Source: Candidatus Nitrospira nitrificans (GTDB taxonomy: Bacteria > Nitrospirota > Nitrospiria > Nitrospirales > Nitrospiraceae). From it: 64,000 bases of DNA. Every line of letters begins with the position of its first letter. The first letter of the stretch is position 1. The notes below the pieces were generated by a model, which saw nothing but the letters and a program-made list of their open reading frames with translations, had not been told where the DNA came from and ran no database searches. Positions 36,727 to 46,033 of this stretch are shown in pieces. Where the stretch lies: contig NZ_CZPZ01000033.1 in assembly GCF_001458775.1 (NCBI RefSeq), positions 1 to 64,000 of the forward strand, given 5' to 3'. Made by a program: the position numbers and the translations under genes.

Positions 36727-39408
36727 CTATTCTCCTGACTGCTGAATCAACTTGGCGACCAGCCCGGTCCATCCCGTCTGGTGGCTGGCTCCGACACCGG
36801 CGCCGTTGTCGCCATGGAAATATTCATAGAAGAGAATCGCATCGCGCCAGAATGGATCGTCCTGGAATTTCTCGGTGCCTCCATAGACCGGCCGTCGGCC
36901 GGTCTTGTCGCGAAGAAAAATGTGCGTCAACCGTCGCGAAATCTCGGAGGCAACCTCGTTCAAAGAAGCAAATCGACCAGATCGGACCGGGCATTCGACT
37001 TTGTATTCGTCACCCAGGAAATAATGGAACTTTTGGAGCGATTCGATCAGCAGATAGTTGACCGGAAACCAGATGGGACCCCGCCAGTTCGAATTGCCCC
37101 CGAAAAGTCCCGTGCTCGATTCCGCGGGTTCATAGTCCACCCGATAGTCGTTGCCCATGATGGACAGCACGTAGGGATGGTCCTTATGGTAGCGCGAGAG
37201 CGCCCGGATGCCATAGGGGGAGAGGAACTCTTCTTCGTCGAGCATGTACCGCAACACCGACTTGAGCCGCGTGGGATTGACCAAGGACAAAAACCTCCGC
37301 ACCTCTCCATCGTGTGAATGGGTCTCGACATGGGCGCTGAAATCCGGTCTGTTTTCGATAAACCACTGCATGCGGTGCTTGAAACGAGGGAGTCTGTCGA
37401 TCAATTCTGAGTCCAGCGTCTCGACCGCAAAGAGCGGGATCAGTCCGACGAGCGATCGGACCTTGAGCGGACAGGTGTGACCGTCCGGTAGGTGCAGCAC
37501 ATCGTAAAAAAACCCATCTTCTCTATTCCACAACTCGATTTTTTCGCCGCCGATGTTATTCATGGCTCGGCAGATGTACACGAAGTGCTCGAAGAACTTG
37601 CTGGCGACGTCTTCGTACGCTCGATTGTCGCGCGCGAGCTCCAGCGCAATGGAGAGCATATTGAGGCAGTACATTCCCATCCAACTGGTCGCATCCGATT
37701 GCTCGATATGCCCCCCGGTCGGCAAGGGCGCGCTCCGATCGAAGACACCAATATTATCGAGTCCGAGAAAGCCCCCTTGAAAGATGTTTTTCCCTTCCGC
37801 ATCTTTTCGATTGACCCACCAGGTGAAGTTCAACAGCAGCTTATGGAACACCCGTTCGAGAAAGACGCGATCACCGATGCCTTTCCGTTTTTTCTCAATC
37901 TTATACACGCGCCATGCGGCCCAGGCATGGACCGGAGGATTGACGTCTCCAAAGGCCCACTCATACGCCGGAATCTGACCGTTCGGGTGCATGTACCATT
38001 CTCTCAACATTAAGATGAGCTGTTCTTTGGCGAAGGTTGAATCCACGAGGGCCAGTGGAATGCAATGGAACGCCAAATCCCATGCGGCATACCAGGGATA
38101 CTCCCATTTGTCCGGCATCGAGATCACATCGGCGTTGTAAAGATGTGTCCAGTCCGAGTTCCGTCCACGGAGACGTTCTTGGGGAGGGTCCGGCATCCCT
38201 GGATCGCCGACGAGCCAGCGTTTCAGGTCATAATGGTAGAACTGTTTACTCCACAGTAATCCAGCGAACGCCTGCCGTTGGACCAGCCTTGCGTCCTCGG
38301 AGAGGTCGGCCGGAGCCAGTTCGTCATAAAATTCATCGGCTTCATGAATGCGTTGCTCAAAGAGTTCATTGAACGCTTGAACTTCAAACCCCGCTGCCTT
38401 TGTTCCATTGGTCAGTCGCAGGCGAATGATCTCCGATGCTCCAGGAGGGAGTGATAACTGATATTTGGCGGCAGCCTTTGAGCCGACCTTCTCAGGATTG
38501 ACCGCGTCTTTTCGGTTGTGGACAACGTAATCATGAAAACTATCTTTCACATATGTAGCGCCGTCTAGGTCGCCGTATAGTCGGCGCGTATTCGTCTCAT
38601 TCTCGGTAAAGAGTAACGGGGGCTTCCCGTGGCACCATAGGCGACGTTCACCATAATATTCATGATCCAATTCAATCACGCTCATCCCGTCGACGGCTTT
38701 TCCTTCCCGCATTCTCGGCCGGCGGGCATCGATTCCCCATGACCAAGTATTCCTGAACCAGAGAGTGGGTAAGAGTGTTAAATCAGCGCAATCCGGCCCG
38801 CGGTTCGTCACATGAATACGAACGAACAGATCCTCCGGCGTCGCCTTTGCGTACTCGACGATGACATCAAAGTAGCGGTTCGCATCGAAGACACCCGTAT
38901 CGATCAACTCGTATTCCGAGTCTCCACGTTGACGCCGGCGATTTTCCTCGATCAGACGGGCATAAGGAAATTCAGCCTGTGAGTACTTATAGAGATACTT
39001 CATGTATGAATGTGTGGGCGTTGAATCCAGATAGAAATAGTATTCCTTTACATCTTCGCTGTGATTCCCTTCGTTTCCCGTCAACCCGAATACCCGCTCC
39101 TTGAGAATCGGATCATGTCCATTCCAAAGGGCGACGGCAAAACAAATATATTGGTGACGATCTGAAATCCCGGCCAGTCCGTCTTCGTTCCATCGGTAGG
39201 CGCGTGAGCGAGCATGATCATGCGGAAAGGATTCCCAGGCCGTTCCGTGAGGGCTGTAGTCCTCACGCACCGTTCCCCAGGCCCGTTCACTCAGGTAGGG
39301 CCCCCATCGTTTCCAATGCTGTTTTCGGGTGGCATCTTCTTCGAGGCGCTGCCGCTCGGCGAGCCGGGAAACGTCAGCTGGGGAGGGTGTCCGAACCGTT
39401 TTTGCCAC
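36727..39408 (-). CDS. GH63-like (MGH1-type) glucosidase
   Basis: An 893-residue cytoplasmic protein. The N-terminal beta-domain begins near [20 protein letters not shown]. The (alpha/alpha)6 barrel carries [29 protein letters not shown], the [20 protein letters not shown] helix, and the terminal [20 protein letters not shown] and [20 protein letters not shown]. These are the MGH1/GH63 hallmarks, with likely acid/base residues Asp in AWDLAFH and Glu near the C-terminus. Bacterial relatives hydrolyse alpha-glucosides including glucosylglycerate or mannosylglycerate. Exact substrate unknown. Start follows an A-rich AAAGAGGTG ribosome site. Confidence 0.9.
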   Translation of the reverse strand: MAKTVRTPSPADVSRLAERQRLEEDATRKQHWKRWGPYLSERAWGTVREDYSPHGTAWESFPHDHARSRAYRWNEDGLAGISDRHQYICFAVALWNGHDPILKERVFGLTGNEGNHSEDVKEYYFYLDSTPTHSYMKYLYKYSQAEFPYARLIEENRRRQRGDSEYELIDTGVFDANRYFDVIVEYAKATPEDLFVRIHVTNRGPDCADLTLLPTLWFRNTWSWGIDARRPRMREGKAVDGMSVIELDHEYYGERRLWCHGKPPLLFTENETNTRRLYGDLDGATYVKDSFHDYVVHNRKDAVNPEKVGSKAAAKYQLSLPPGASEIIRLRLTNGTKAAGFEVQAFNELFEQRIHEADEFYDELAPADLSEDARLVQRQAFAGLLWSKQFYHYDLKRWLVGDPGMPDPPQERLRGRNSDWTHLYNADVISMPDKWEYPWYAAWDLAFHCIPLALVDSTFAKEQLILMLREWYMHPNGQIPAYEWAFGDVNPPVHAWAAWRVYKIEKKRKGIGDRVFLERVFHKLLLNFTWWVNRKDAEGKNIFQGGFLGLDNIGVFDRSAPLPTGGHIEQSDATSWMGMYCLNMLSIALELARDNRAYEDVASKFFEHFVYICRAMNNIGGEKIELWNREDGFFYDVLHLPDGHTCPLKVRSLVGLIPLFAVETLDSELIDRLPRFKHRMQWFIENRPDFSAHVETHSHDGEVRRFLSLVNPTRLKSVLRYMLDEEEFLSPYGIRALSRYHKDHPYVLSIMGNDYRVDYEPAESSTGLFGGNSNWRGPIWFPVNYLLIESLQKFHYFLGDEYKVECPVRSGRFASLNEVASEISRRLTHIFLRDKTGRRPVYGGTEKFQDDPFWRDAILFYEYFHGDNGAGVGASHQTGWTGLVAKLIQQSGE

Positions 39409-39672
39409 GACACCTCTTTTCTACGTATGGATCGTGAGAAAGGACGGCGCTACGATGCGCCTCCTCCGGCTCCAAATCAAGCCGTGTCGTCGATCATGAA
39501 CCACCAATTTCCTGCTCTTCTTCGGTTTCTTGAGGAGTTATCTAAAGAAAGAGACAGGGATTGTGTCGAGGGAAGGAGGACGTCTTACGACAATCTGTAG
39601 CGGAGGCGGTCGCGATATACGGGGTGTGCGTATGGAAATGGAAGAACGGGATGGGTCAACCGGACCAGGCGG
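39409..39672. other. intergenic, no gene seen
   Basis: About 260 bases between two same-strand genes. Frames crossing it lack ribosome sites and family likeness. No repeat or strong hairpin was seen. Confidence 0.5.
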
Positions 39673-39858
39673 TTAACTCCAGACCACTCGTTCCTGATTC
39701 AAGAGGTACTCAATCACCTCGATGCTGTTCCTCATCTGGATCTGGGCCTGTTCGGACATAGGGAGCACGGCCCCGACCAGCTTGCCGGATTCCATATCCA
39801 TGAGCGAGGGGATGTCTTCACCCGACAACTTTTCAAGATTGCTGCGAAAGCTAGCCAA
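39673..39858 (-). CDS. small hypothetical protein, TTG start
   Basis: A 61-residue protein starting at a TTG (39856-39858) with a near-perfect AGGAGG six bases upstream, which decides the start. The sequence SGEDIPSLMDMESGKLVGAV is followed by a helix EQAQIQMRNSIEVIEYLLNQ. No membrane segment or known domain. It stands alone, and the strong ribosome site argues that it is real. Confidence 0.6.
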   Translation of the reverse strand: MASFRSNLEKLSGEDIPSLMDMESGKLVGAVLPMSEQAQIQMRNSIEVIEYLLNQERVVWS

Positions 39859-40011
39859 GGGGAACCTCCTGGTTGAATCCTTCTCGGCGCACTTGCGGCG
39901 TTACTTGAGTTAAGGAATGATCCGGAGGTGCACACGCTAGAGAGAAATCATACCATACAGGTCCCCTCCCTCAGGGGCAGCCCCTCTATCTCATTGTTTC
40001 CGTGATGGTTA

Positions 40012-41052
40012 TCAGCGATTGTGTGCGGGGATCGGAAGCGGAGGAAGCGCGCCAAGATAACGAAACGCCCCGCGCTTGAGCAGCGTCGTGTCTGGCTTCA
40101 ACCGGAAATCGTCATGCTCCATATCGACGAAACCTGGATCGGTCGTTATATCCGACTCAGCCTGGAGCTCCGGCGCCGGAACATTCGGGGAGCCGGCTCT
40201 CACATAGTTTCCATCACTATTGAATAACGCGTTGTACGAGGTCTTCGTCTGACTTGAAGCGGCAATGAGAAAGCCGATCTTATTGAAGCTCAAAATATTT
40301 CCCGAGGCCTCGATCGTCGACGAGCCTAGGAATGCCGCTCCGCCGCCGTTCTTGACCAGGGTATTGTTGGTCAGGACCGCTTTTGCCTGATCATTCACGA
40401 CAATAGCTTCAAACCCACTTCTCGTGATGATGTTCCGATCAAGCCGAATATCAGACTTTCCCGTGACATTCACTCCGTAGTCATTGTCATGAATGAAGTT
40501 TCCGATCAATTGGACTTGAGAATCCGTGACATGCACGCCGGTCGTCTCACTCCCCCCGATCACACAGTCTTCGATACGAACACCCTGCACCTGTTGGCCG
40601 AACACCATCCCTTTCACATGAAGATGATGGAGTGTAATGCCGGTTCCATTGAAGATCCCAAGGGCGTGTCCACCGTGCTCGTTGATCGTGAGCCCGCTGA
40701 TGTCGATGTCCGTTGCCCCATACGGCCACTTCCCCACATGGAGCACACCGACCATCGTCCCTCGTCCCTGCAGAACCGTTGTGTCGACTCCCGCACCGAC
40801 GATCTTGATCTTTTCTTTGCTATGAATGGTCAAGTCCTGCGCATAAGTTCCGGCCTTGATCAACACCGTATCGCCTTTCCCGGCGCTGTCGACCGCTTCT
40901 TGAATCGAAGCGAAATCCCCCGAGCCGTCGAGCGCGACAGTGATGGTTCGAGGTGCTGGTGCAGGGTTCTCCGCCTGGGCTATCGCAAACCCTGCGCCGG
41001 TCAACCAGAGAAGCACCGCCGTGAGAAAAACGGGCCGCATGGAGAATTTCAT
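40012..41052 (-). CDS. secreted right-handed parallel beta-helix protein
   Basis: A 346-residue protein with a signal peptide (VFLTAVLLWLTGAGFAIAQA). A pectinesterase-type opening (ITVALDGSGDFASIQEAVDS, AGKGDTVLIKAGTY) is followed by about ten beta-helix coils (ISGLTINEHGG, ITLHHLHVKGM, VQLIGNFIHDN, VTGKSDIRLDRNIITRSG). NosD/pectate-lyase-like helices of this type bind or cleave carbohydrates. I do not see a clear catalytic Asp pair of pectinesterase. Probably an envelope polysaccharide-interacting protein. It is divergent from coaE, about 50 bases away. Confidence 0.88.
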   Translation of the reverse strand: MKFSMRPVFLTAVLLWLTGAGFAIAQAENPAPAPRTITVALDGSGDFASIQEAVDSAGKGDTVLIKAGTYAQDLTIHSKEKIKIVGAGVDTTVLQGRGTMVGVLHVGKWPYGATDIDISGLTINEHGGHALGIFNGTGITLHHLHVKGMVFGQQVQGVRIEDCVIGGSETTGVHVTDSQVQLIGNFIHDNDYGVNVTGKSDIRLDRNIITRSGFEAIVVNDQAKAVLTNNTLVKNGGGAAFLGSSTIEASGNILSFNKIGFLIAASSQTKTSYNALFNSDGNYVRAGSPNVPAPELQAESDITTDPGFVDMEHDDFRLKPDTTLLKRGAFRYLGALPPLPIPAHNR

Positions 41053-41103
41053 ACAAGCGGAGAGCCAACCCTGTCAATCACCCTTTGTGGTACGGCATAA
41101 CGC

Positions 41104-41721
41104 ATGATAAGCTCCGCCGCCATGATACTTGTCGGTCTGACTGGTGGCGTGGCGACCGGGAAAAGCACGGTTGCGAAAATGTTCAGGCGATGCGGCGCCG
41201 TCGTGATCGATGCCGATCAGTTGGCGCGAGAGGTTGTCCAGCCGGACAAACCGGCGTGGCGAGATATTGTCCGCGCATTCGGCACGAGAGTCCTCAATCC
41301 TGATCGGACGATCAACCGCCCAGCGCTCGGCTCGCTCGTATTCCATCTTCCCCGAAAACGGCGTCAGCTTGAGCGGATCATTCATCCTCGTGTGGCTCGT
41401 GAACAGCGACGGCTGACGAGACAGGCGGCGAGATTCGATCCGAGCGCCGTCGTGATCTATGACGTTCCCCTCTTATTTGAGGCGGGTATCGATAAACGTG
41501 TCGACACGATCGTCGTCGTCACGGCCGATCGCGAAACCCAAATCACCCGTCTCAGTAAGCGAAACGGCCTCTCACGATCCGAAGCCTTGCGACGGATCAG
41601 GAGCCAGCTGCCGATGAATAAAAAGTGCCGGCTCGCTGACTTTGTTCTCGATGGGACGAAAGACACACGACGCCTCAAAAAAGACGTAGCCAAGATTTGT
41701 GAAGACCTTCGGTCGTCGTAG
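41104..41721 (+). CDS. coaE: dephospho-CoA kinase
   Basis: A 205-residue P-loop kinase: GLTGGVATGKST Walker A at 12-23, VIDADQLAREVV, and the NRPALGSLVF and DVPLLFEAG motifs of CoaE. It phosphorylates dephospho-CoA, the last step of CoA synthesis. The better start may be MILVGLTGG at 41122. Followed at a short distance by trxB on the same strand. CoaX at 59.1 kb supplies the first step of the same pathway. Confidence 0.95.
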   Translation: MISSAAMILVGLTGGVATGKSTVAKMFRRCGAVVIDADQLAREVVQPDKPAWRDIVRAFGTRVLNPDRTINRPALGSLVFHLPRKRRQLERIIHPRVAREQRRLTRQAARFDPSAVVIYDVPLLFEAGIDKRVDTIVVVTADRETQITRLSKRNGLSRSEALRRIRSQLPMNKKCRLADFVLDGTKDTRRLKKDVAKICEDLRSS

Positions 41722-41811
41722 CGGGCCATTTTCTTCCATGAGAAGACCGACCGGATACGGCGTAACAACCTCCTACCTTCTGATTCTTGCGCTGTGATAG
41801 AGTCACAAACC

Positions 41812-42732
41812 ATGCGGCGAGTCGTCATCATCGGTTCCGGTCCGGCTGGGCTCACCGCCGCCATCTATGCGGCGCGGGCCAACCTGGCGCCGCTTCTCAT
41901 CGAGGGATGGCAATCCGGCGGACAGCTGACGACCACGACGGAGGTCGAAAACTTCCCCGGTTTTGCAAAAGGAATCATGGGTCCGGATCTCATGAAGGAA
42001 ATGTGGGCGCAGGCGGAGCGATTCGGGACGGAGTTTCTCACCGGTGACGTCTCCGCCGTACGCTTCACGAACCACCCGTTGACGCTGACGATTGATGGCG
42101 AGCGTACCGTCCAGGCGAAAACCGTCATCATCGCCACCGGGGCATCGGCCATTCAGATCGGATTGCCGAATGAAAAGCGGTTGACCGGCCATGGCGTTTC
42201 CACCTGCGCCACCTGCGACGGGTTTTTCTTCAGAGGGAAAGAACTCATCGTGATCGGTGGCGGCGACAGCGCGATGGAAGAAGCGATCTTTCTTACCAAA
42301 TTTGCGACGAAAGTCTCGATCGTCCATCGACGCGATAAGCTTCGCGCATCGAAGATCATGCAAGATCGAGCGATGAAGAACGAAAAAATCGCCTTTATCT
42401 GGAACAGCGTCGTAGAAGATGTGCTCGGACAGGATGTTGTGACCGGAGTTCGTCTCAGAAATATAGTCACTGGAAAAAGATCAGAGTTGGCCTGCGCCGG
42501 TATCTTTGTCGCGATCGGTCACAGACCGAATACCGCATTGTTTGCCGGCCAGATCGATATGGACGAGAAGGGCTACATCAGGACTCACGCGGGAACAGCC
42601 ACCAGTATCCCGGGCGTCTTTGCCGCCGGTGATGTGCAGGATTCAAGCTATCGCCAGGCCGTGACCGCAGCCGGATCCGGCTGCATGGCTGCGATCGATG
42701 CCGAGCGGTTCCTTGAAGCGCTCGGCGCGTGA
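41812..42732 (+). CDS. trxB: thioredoxin-disulfide reductase
   Basis: 306 residues from MRRVVIIGSGPAGLTAAIYA. An in-frame ATG six codons earlier (41794) is possible. FAD motif GSGPAGLTAAIYAARA, the redox pair in STCATCDG, the NADPH motif GGGDSAMEEA, and the second FAD motif GVFAAGDVQDSSYRQAVTAA. It transfers electrons from NADPH to thioredoxin. Length is normal. Lies between coaE and thiI on the same strand, probably one transcript. Confidence 0.96.
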   Translation: MRRVVIIGSGPAGLTAAIYAARANLAPLLIEGWQSGGQLTTTTEVENFPGFAKGIMGPDLMKEMWAQAERFGTEFLTGDVSAVRFTNHPLTLTIDGERTVQAKTVIIATGASAIQIGLPNEKRLTGHGVSTCATCDGFFFRGKELIVIGGGDSAMEEAIFLTKFATKVSIVHRRDKLRASKIMQDRAMKNEKIAFIWNSVVEDVLGQDVVTGVRLRNIVTGKRSELACAGIFVAIGHRPNTALFAGQIDMDEKGYIRTHAGTATSIPGVFAAGDVQDSSYRQAVTAAGSGCMAAIDAERFLEALGA

Positions 42733-42779
42733 ATCGTTCCTCGCGAAGCGGGCTTCACGGATAACGAGCGACGCCAGAT

Positions 42780-43961
42780 ATGAGATGTGCCATCGCCCAT
42801 TACCACGAGCTTGCCCTCAAAGGCCGCAACCGCGACTACTTCGAGCAATGCCTCATTCGGAACATCCGGACAGCCCTCAAGGATGTGGGTGTTCGACAGG
42901 TCCAGAACCTTCACAGCCGGATCCGTATCGACCTCCCTCCGGAAGCGCGCGCGGATATTGTTCGAGATCGGCTCGTTCGTGTGTGCGGCATCGCAAACTT
43001 CTCGCTGGGGCGCGTGATTCCGCTGCGGATCTCGAACCCTGACCTGGCGGCGCTCGCCGAGGCCGCCGTCGAAGAAATCAATGCCACATCCTGCGCGACG
43101 TTTCGGGTCACGGCCAAACGAGCCGATAAGCGATTGGCGCTGACGTCGATGGACATTGAAAAGGCCGTCGGCGCAACCGTCTGCGAACGGACCGGTAAGA
43201 CCGTTAATCTGAAGAAGCCTGACATTACTATTTATATCGAGCTGCTTTCGAGGGAAGTCTATTGCGCGGCGGAAAAAGTCGAGGGTCCGGGTGGGATGCC
43301 GGTGGGAGTCAGCGGAATGGTCGCCTGCCTTATCTCGGGAGGCATCGATTCGCCGGTTGCCGCCTACCGCATGATCAAACGAGGCTGCCATGCCTCCTTT
43401 GTTCACTTTTCCGGCCGCCCGTTGGTCAGTCGTGCCTCTGAGGACAAGGTGCGGGAACTGGTCCAAACCCTCACGGCCTATCAATATGCGTCGCGTCTCT
43501 ACGTCATTCCTTTCGGGGAAATCCAGCGTGAGATCGTGCTGAATACGCCGCCACCATTTCGCGTCGTCCTCTACCGGCGGATGATGCTCCGCATCGCTCA
43601 AGAACTGGCGCGGAAGGAACGATGTTGGGGGTTGGTCACGGGAGATAGCCTCGGGCAGGTCGCGTCGCAGACTCCTGAGAATCTGACTGTCGTGGAGGAA
43701 GCGGCCGAGCTTCCGATTCTCCGACCGCTCATCGGAATGGATAAGCGGGAGATCATCGACGAGGCCAAGCGGATCCGAACCTACGACACATCCATTGAGC
43801 CCGACCAAGATTGCTGCAAACTGTTCACCCCGCCACACCCCAGCACGAAAACCCGGATCGATGACCTTCGAAAGATCGAACGGAGCTTGGACATCACGCA
43901 ACTCGTCAAGCAGGGGTTGGAGAAGGCTGAAGTGTCAGAATTTACTTTCCCGGCTGATTGA
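42780..43961 (+). CDS. thiI: tRNA 4-thiouridine synthase, without rhodanese domain
   Basis: A 393-residue protein. An N-terminal ferredoxin-like plus THUMP domain (1-165) is followed by a PP-loop ATPase (LISGGIDSPVAAYRMI at about 184), and the TGDSLGQVASQTPENL and RPLIGMDKREIIDEAKRI motifs. It makes s4U8 in tRNA. The C-terminal rhodanese domain of E. coli ThiI is absent, as in many bacteria that use a separate cysteine desulfurase relay; the thiazole-synthesis role would thus rely on another protein. Cys pair in DQDCCKLF is conserved. Confidence 0.94.
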   Translation: MRCAIAHYHELALKGRNRDYFEQCLIRNIRTALKDVGVRQVQNLHSRIRIDLPPEARADIVRDRLVRVCGIANFSLGRVIPLRISNPDLAALAEAAVEEINATSCATFRVTAKRADKRLALTSMDIEKAVGATVCERTGKTVNLKKPDITIYIELLSREVYCAAEKVEGPGGMPVGVSGMVACLISGGIDSPVAAYRMIKRGCHASFVHFSGRPLVSRASEDKVRELVQTLTAYQYASRLYVIPFGEIQREIVLNTPPPFRVVLYRRMMLRIAQELARKERCWGLVTGDSLGQVASQTPENLTVVEEAAELPILRPLIGMDKREIIDEAKRIRTYDTSIEPDQDCCKLFTPPHPSTKTRIDDLRKIERSLDITQLVKQGLEKAEVSEFTFPAD

Positions 43962-44120
43962 AGATCCGATTCCCGGCGTATCGTCACTCAGAGCATCGGT
44001 ACCCATCGCCAGCATCGAAGCCATTGCAAAACTGCATCGACCACGGTAAGCTCGGCACTCCCGTCGAGCATGTTCCCCTCACCTGCTCGATCTTCGAACC
44101 AGCCGACGATCTACCATAAC

Positions 44121-44210
<90 letters not shown>

Positions 44211-44275
44211 AACCAACAGCCGTGTCTGCTCAATTTACCTAACCGATCCAAAACCCATCGCCCTAAGAACACAGA

Positions 44276-44413
44276 GAGAGGGTGGGATTCGAACAAGAGG
44301 GTCCGCGGGGGAAAGGTTCCCCCGCGTGGGGAGCATACGAGGGGGCTGGCCCCCTCAGTAGGAGCGTGAGGCGCCTCGGCGAACGCGACTTCGAATACCC
44401 ACCCTCTCCGCCA
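44276..44413. repeat. element bounded by tRNA-Ser T-arm copies, with two GC hairpins
   Basis: 44276-44294 is an inverted, 19-base identical copy of the tRNA-Ser T-arm/acceptor piece. 44390-44413 is a direct copy of the tRNA 3' end, including CCA, with one extra base. Between them are a 10-bp stem at 44304-44326 (3-base loop) and an 8-bp stem at 44339-44356. The two tRNA pieces can pair with each other, giving a 138-base structured unit. It may be an integration scar or a tRNA-targeting repeat. Confidence 0.65.
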
Positions 44414-44415
44414 CA

Positions 44416-44466
44416 AGATATCTCAAGGCAAAGAGTCTTTGTTTTGAGATATCTCGCTCTTTTTCT
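44416..44466 (+). terminator. terminator after the tRNA-Ser region
   Basis: AGATATCTCAA (44416-44426) pairs perfectly with TTGAGATATCT (44444-44454). Two G-T pairs and CAAAGA/TCTTTG extend the stem inward. CTCTTTTTCTTC follows on the plus strand. The stem overlaps the last codons of the minus-strand nuclease gene. Confidence 0.65.
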
Positions 44467-45961
44467 TCAGCACTCTCCGTAACTCCACCATTGCCAACGT
44501 ATCTCGCGCGCAATAGCGTAACAGCGCCTCCCGTATGGAATTTCGTTCTATCCAATCGCGTTCGAGAAAGACCATTCGATAGTATTCAGCCGCCGCCTGA
44601 CCGCCGGCTTGTATCGCAAGATCGTCATACCCAAGCGCAGGCACCACCGCAGGCAACACGGACTTAATCGAGTACGATCCGTTGAAGGCGGGATGATAAT
44701 AGTGATTCTTGATGATCGGGAGCAGGTCCCATAACCGTTTCACGATCGCTTTGCACGCGGACTTGAATTCCGGAAACGTCTCCGCCAACTGGCGTATGAG
44801 CGATTCCTCGTATGCTGAATAGACTACAATGCTTCCGGTCTCACCGAGCGATTCGATGAGAGCCTCGACCCACCGTCTGCGAGGGTCCGACGCCTCATCG
44901 TGAAGAAACTCTTGGTGCGTCACCTCGCCGGATTCGAGTTCGATATGGTTGGACCATTGCACCGGAAGAGACTGATAGGGTCTGGTAGAGGGAAACCGAG
45001 GCAATGCCAACATGACGGTTTCGGCATCGAGATGATGTATGGGATAGTTCAACGAACGAAGAATCCGACCCAATTCCGATGAAACCCACTCGACATTGTT
45101 TTTGACCTTTCGTTGCGCATCCGACAGCCTTGCGTCGTCTGGAATGTCGTCGATCGTCATGATGCCCTGCCGGACAAGTTGACCGACAATCTCTTTCTTG
45201 CCCGGCAGATGATAGATCCAGCGCTGGGGCTTCTCCTTCGTGCAATGGGTCCAGAAGGGACAGTCGTAAGGTGTGTGACAATGCTGAGCCGGCTCGATCA
45301 TCGGGACCTGCGATCCCGACAAGAGAGCTTTCATGGCAGCCACTCGTTCCGGCACCCGCCCTCGACGATCCGCCACTGCTTCCGATACGTCTTCGATCGA
45401 GAAGAGCGCCTGCAGATCGACGTTCCCGTCTTTGTAGAGATATCCTGTGTCGATATGCATGAGGCAGGTCGCATCAAGCCGTAACCCGGCCCCTTGTACC
45501 ACATGGCTTTGTATGGCGAGGTCATCAAGGTGGACATCCTTCACCCTCGTTGATGACTTCACCTCGATCAAACGCCAGGACGATGATTCCCCTTCACCAG
45601 TCTGCACGCGTTCCAAAATATCGACGCGCACCAGCACTCCGTCATGTTCGAACGCCCCTTCGAAGATGGCGGGGATCATGGGATCTTGAAGCAAGGCAGC
45701 AGTCTCTGCGATCGCCGCCTCTCGCTGACGAAATCCGGACTTCACCAATACCCCTCCTCGAAAGCGCTGCCGGGCCAGGATCCCGATCTCGGTTCCCATA
45801 TCCAAGATCGCCTGCGTCGACGCATCCGGCGGAGTTGCCAACGCAGGCTGATGAATCTCCAGATAGAGCCGCTTGTGGCATTGCAACCCTGAGAGGTATT
45901 TCGATTTAGATAAACGGGGCGGCGCGAATGTCGTGGGGAATATCTGATGAGTGTCGGCCAT
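44423..45961 (-). CDS. DUF2779 protein: Cas4-like nuclease fused to a DEDD-type exonuclease-like domain
   Basis: 512 residues from MADTHQIFP, chosen for the GGAGAA site just upstream. A start five codons earlier is possible. The N-terminal half resembles Cas4/PD-(D/E)XK: Cys28 in SGLQCHKRLY, Asp114 in VRVDILE, Glu133-x-Lys135 in LIEVKSS, then Cys228, Cys234 and Cys240 (HCHTPYDCPFWTHC), giving four Cys for an Fe-S cluster. The C-terminal half (DUF2779) starts with HLDAETV (Asp312, Glu314), an RNase H/DEDD exonuclease-like motif, and ends with YCARDTLAMVELRRVL (third acidic residue). DNA-end processing is the likely activity; its biological role is not established. No cas genes are near. Confidence 0.85.
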   Translation of the reverse strand: MADTHQIFPTTFAPPRLSKSKYLSGLQCHKRLYLEIHQPALATPPDASTQAILDMGTEIGILARQRFRGGVLVKSGFRQREAAIAETAALLQDPMIPAIFEGAFEHDGVLVRVDILERVQTGEGESSSWRLIEVKSSTRVKDVHLDDLAIQSHVVQGAGLRLDATCLMHIDTGYLYKDGNVDLQALFSIEDVSEAVADRRGRVPERVAAMKALLSGSQVPMIEPAQHCHTPYDCPFWTHCTKEKPQRWIYHLPGKKEIVGQLVRQGIMTIDDIPDDARLSDAQRKVKNNVEWVSSELGRILRSLNYPIHHLDAETVMLALPRFPSTRPYQSLPVQWSNHIELESGEVTHQEFLHDEASDPRRRWVEALIESLGETGSIVVYSAYEESLIRQLAETFPEFKSACKAIVKRLWDLLPIIKNHYYHPAFNGSYSIKSVLPAVVPALGYDDLAIQAGGQAAAEYYRMVFLERDWIERNSIREALLRYCARDTLAMVELRRVLKKKSEISQNKDSLP

Positions 45962-46033
45962 TGTTCTCCGGTCCATCGAACATCAAGGATTTCTCACAGA
46001 GCCTCGGAAGGAACTCTGTTAGGATAGCGCCCC

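Noticed and set aside
42648-43901. 417-residue open frame opposite thiI
   Set aside because: thiI is well supported; the opposite frame shows no domain and its composition is that of antisense codons.
44276-44413. Second tRNA gene downstream of tRNA-Ser
   Set aside because: Only the T-arm and 3' end are repeated; there is no D-arm or anticodon stem.
44423-45961. CRISPR-associated locus suggested by the Cas4-like protein
   Set aside because: No direct-repeat array and no other cas genes are present in the window.
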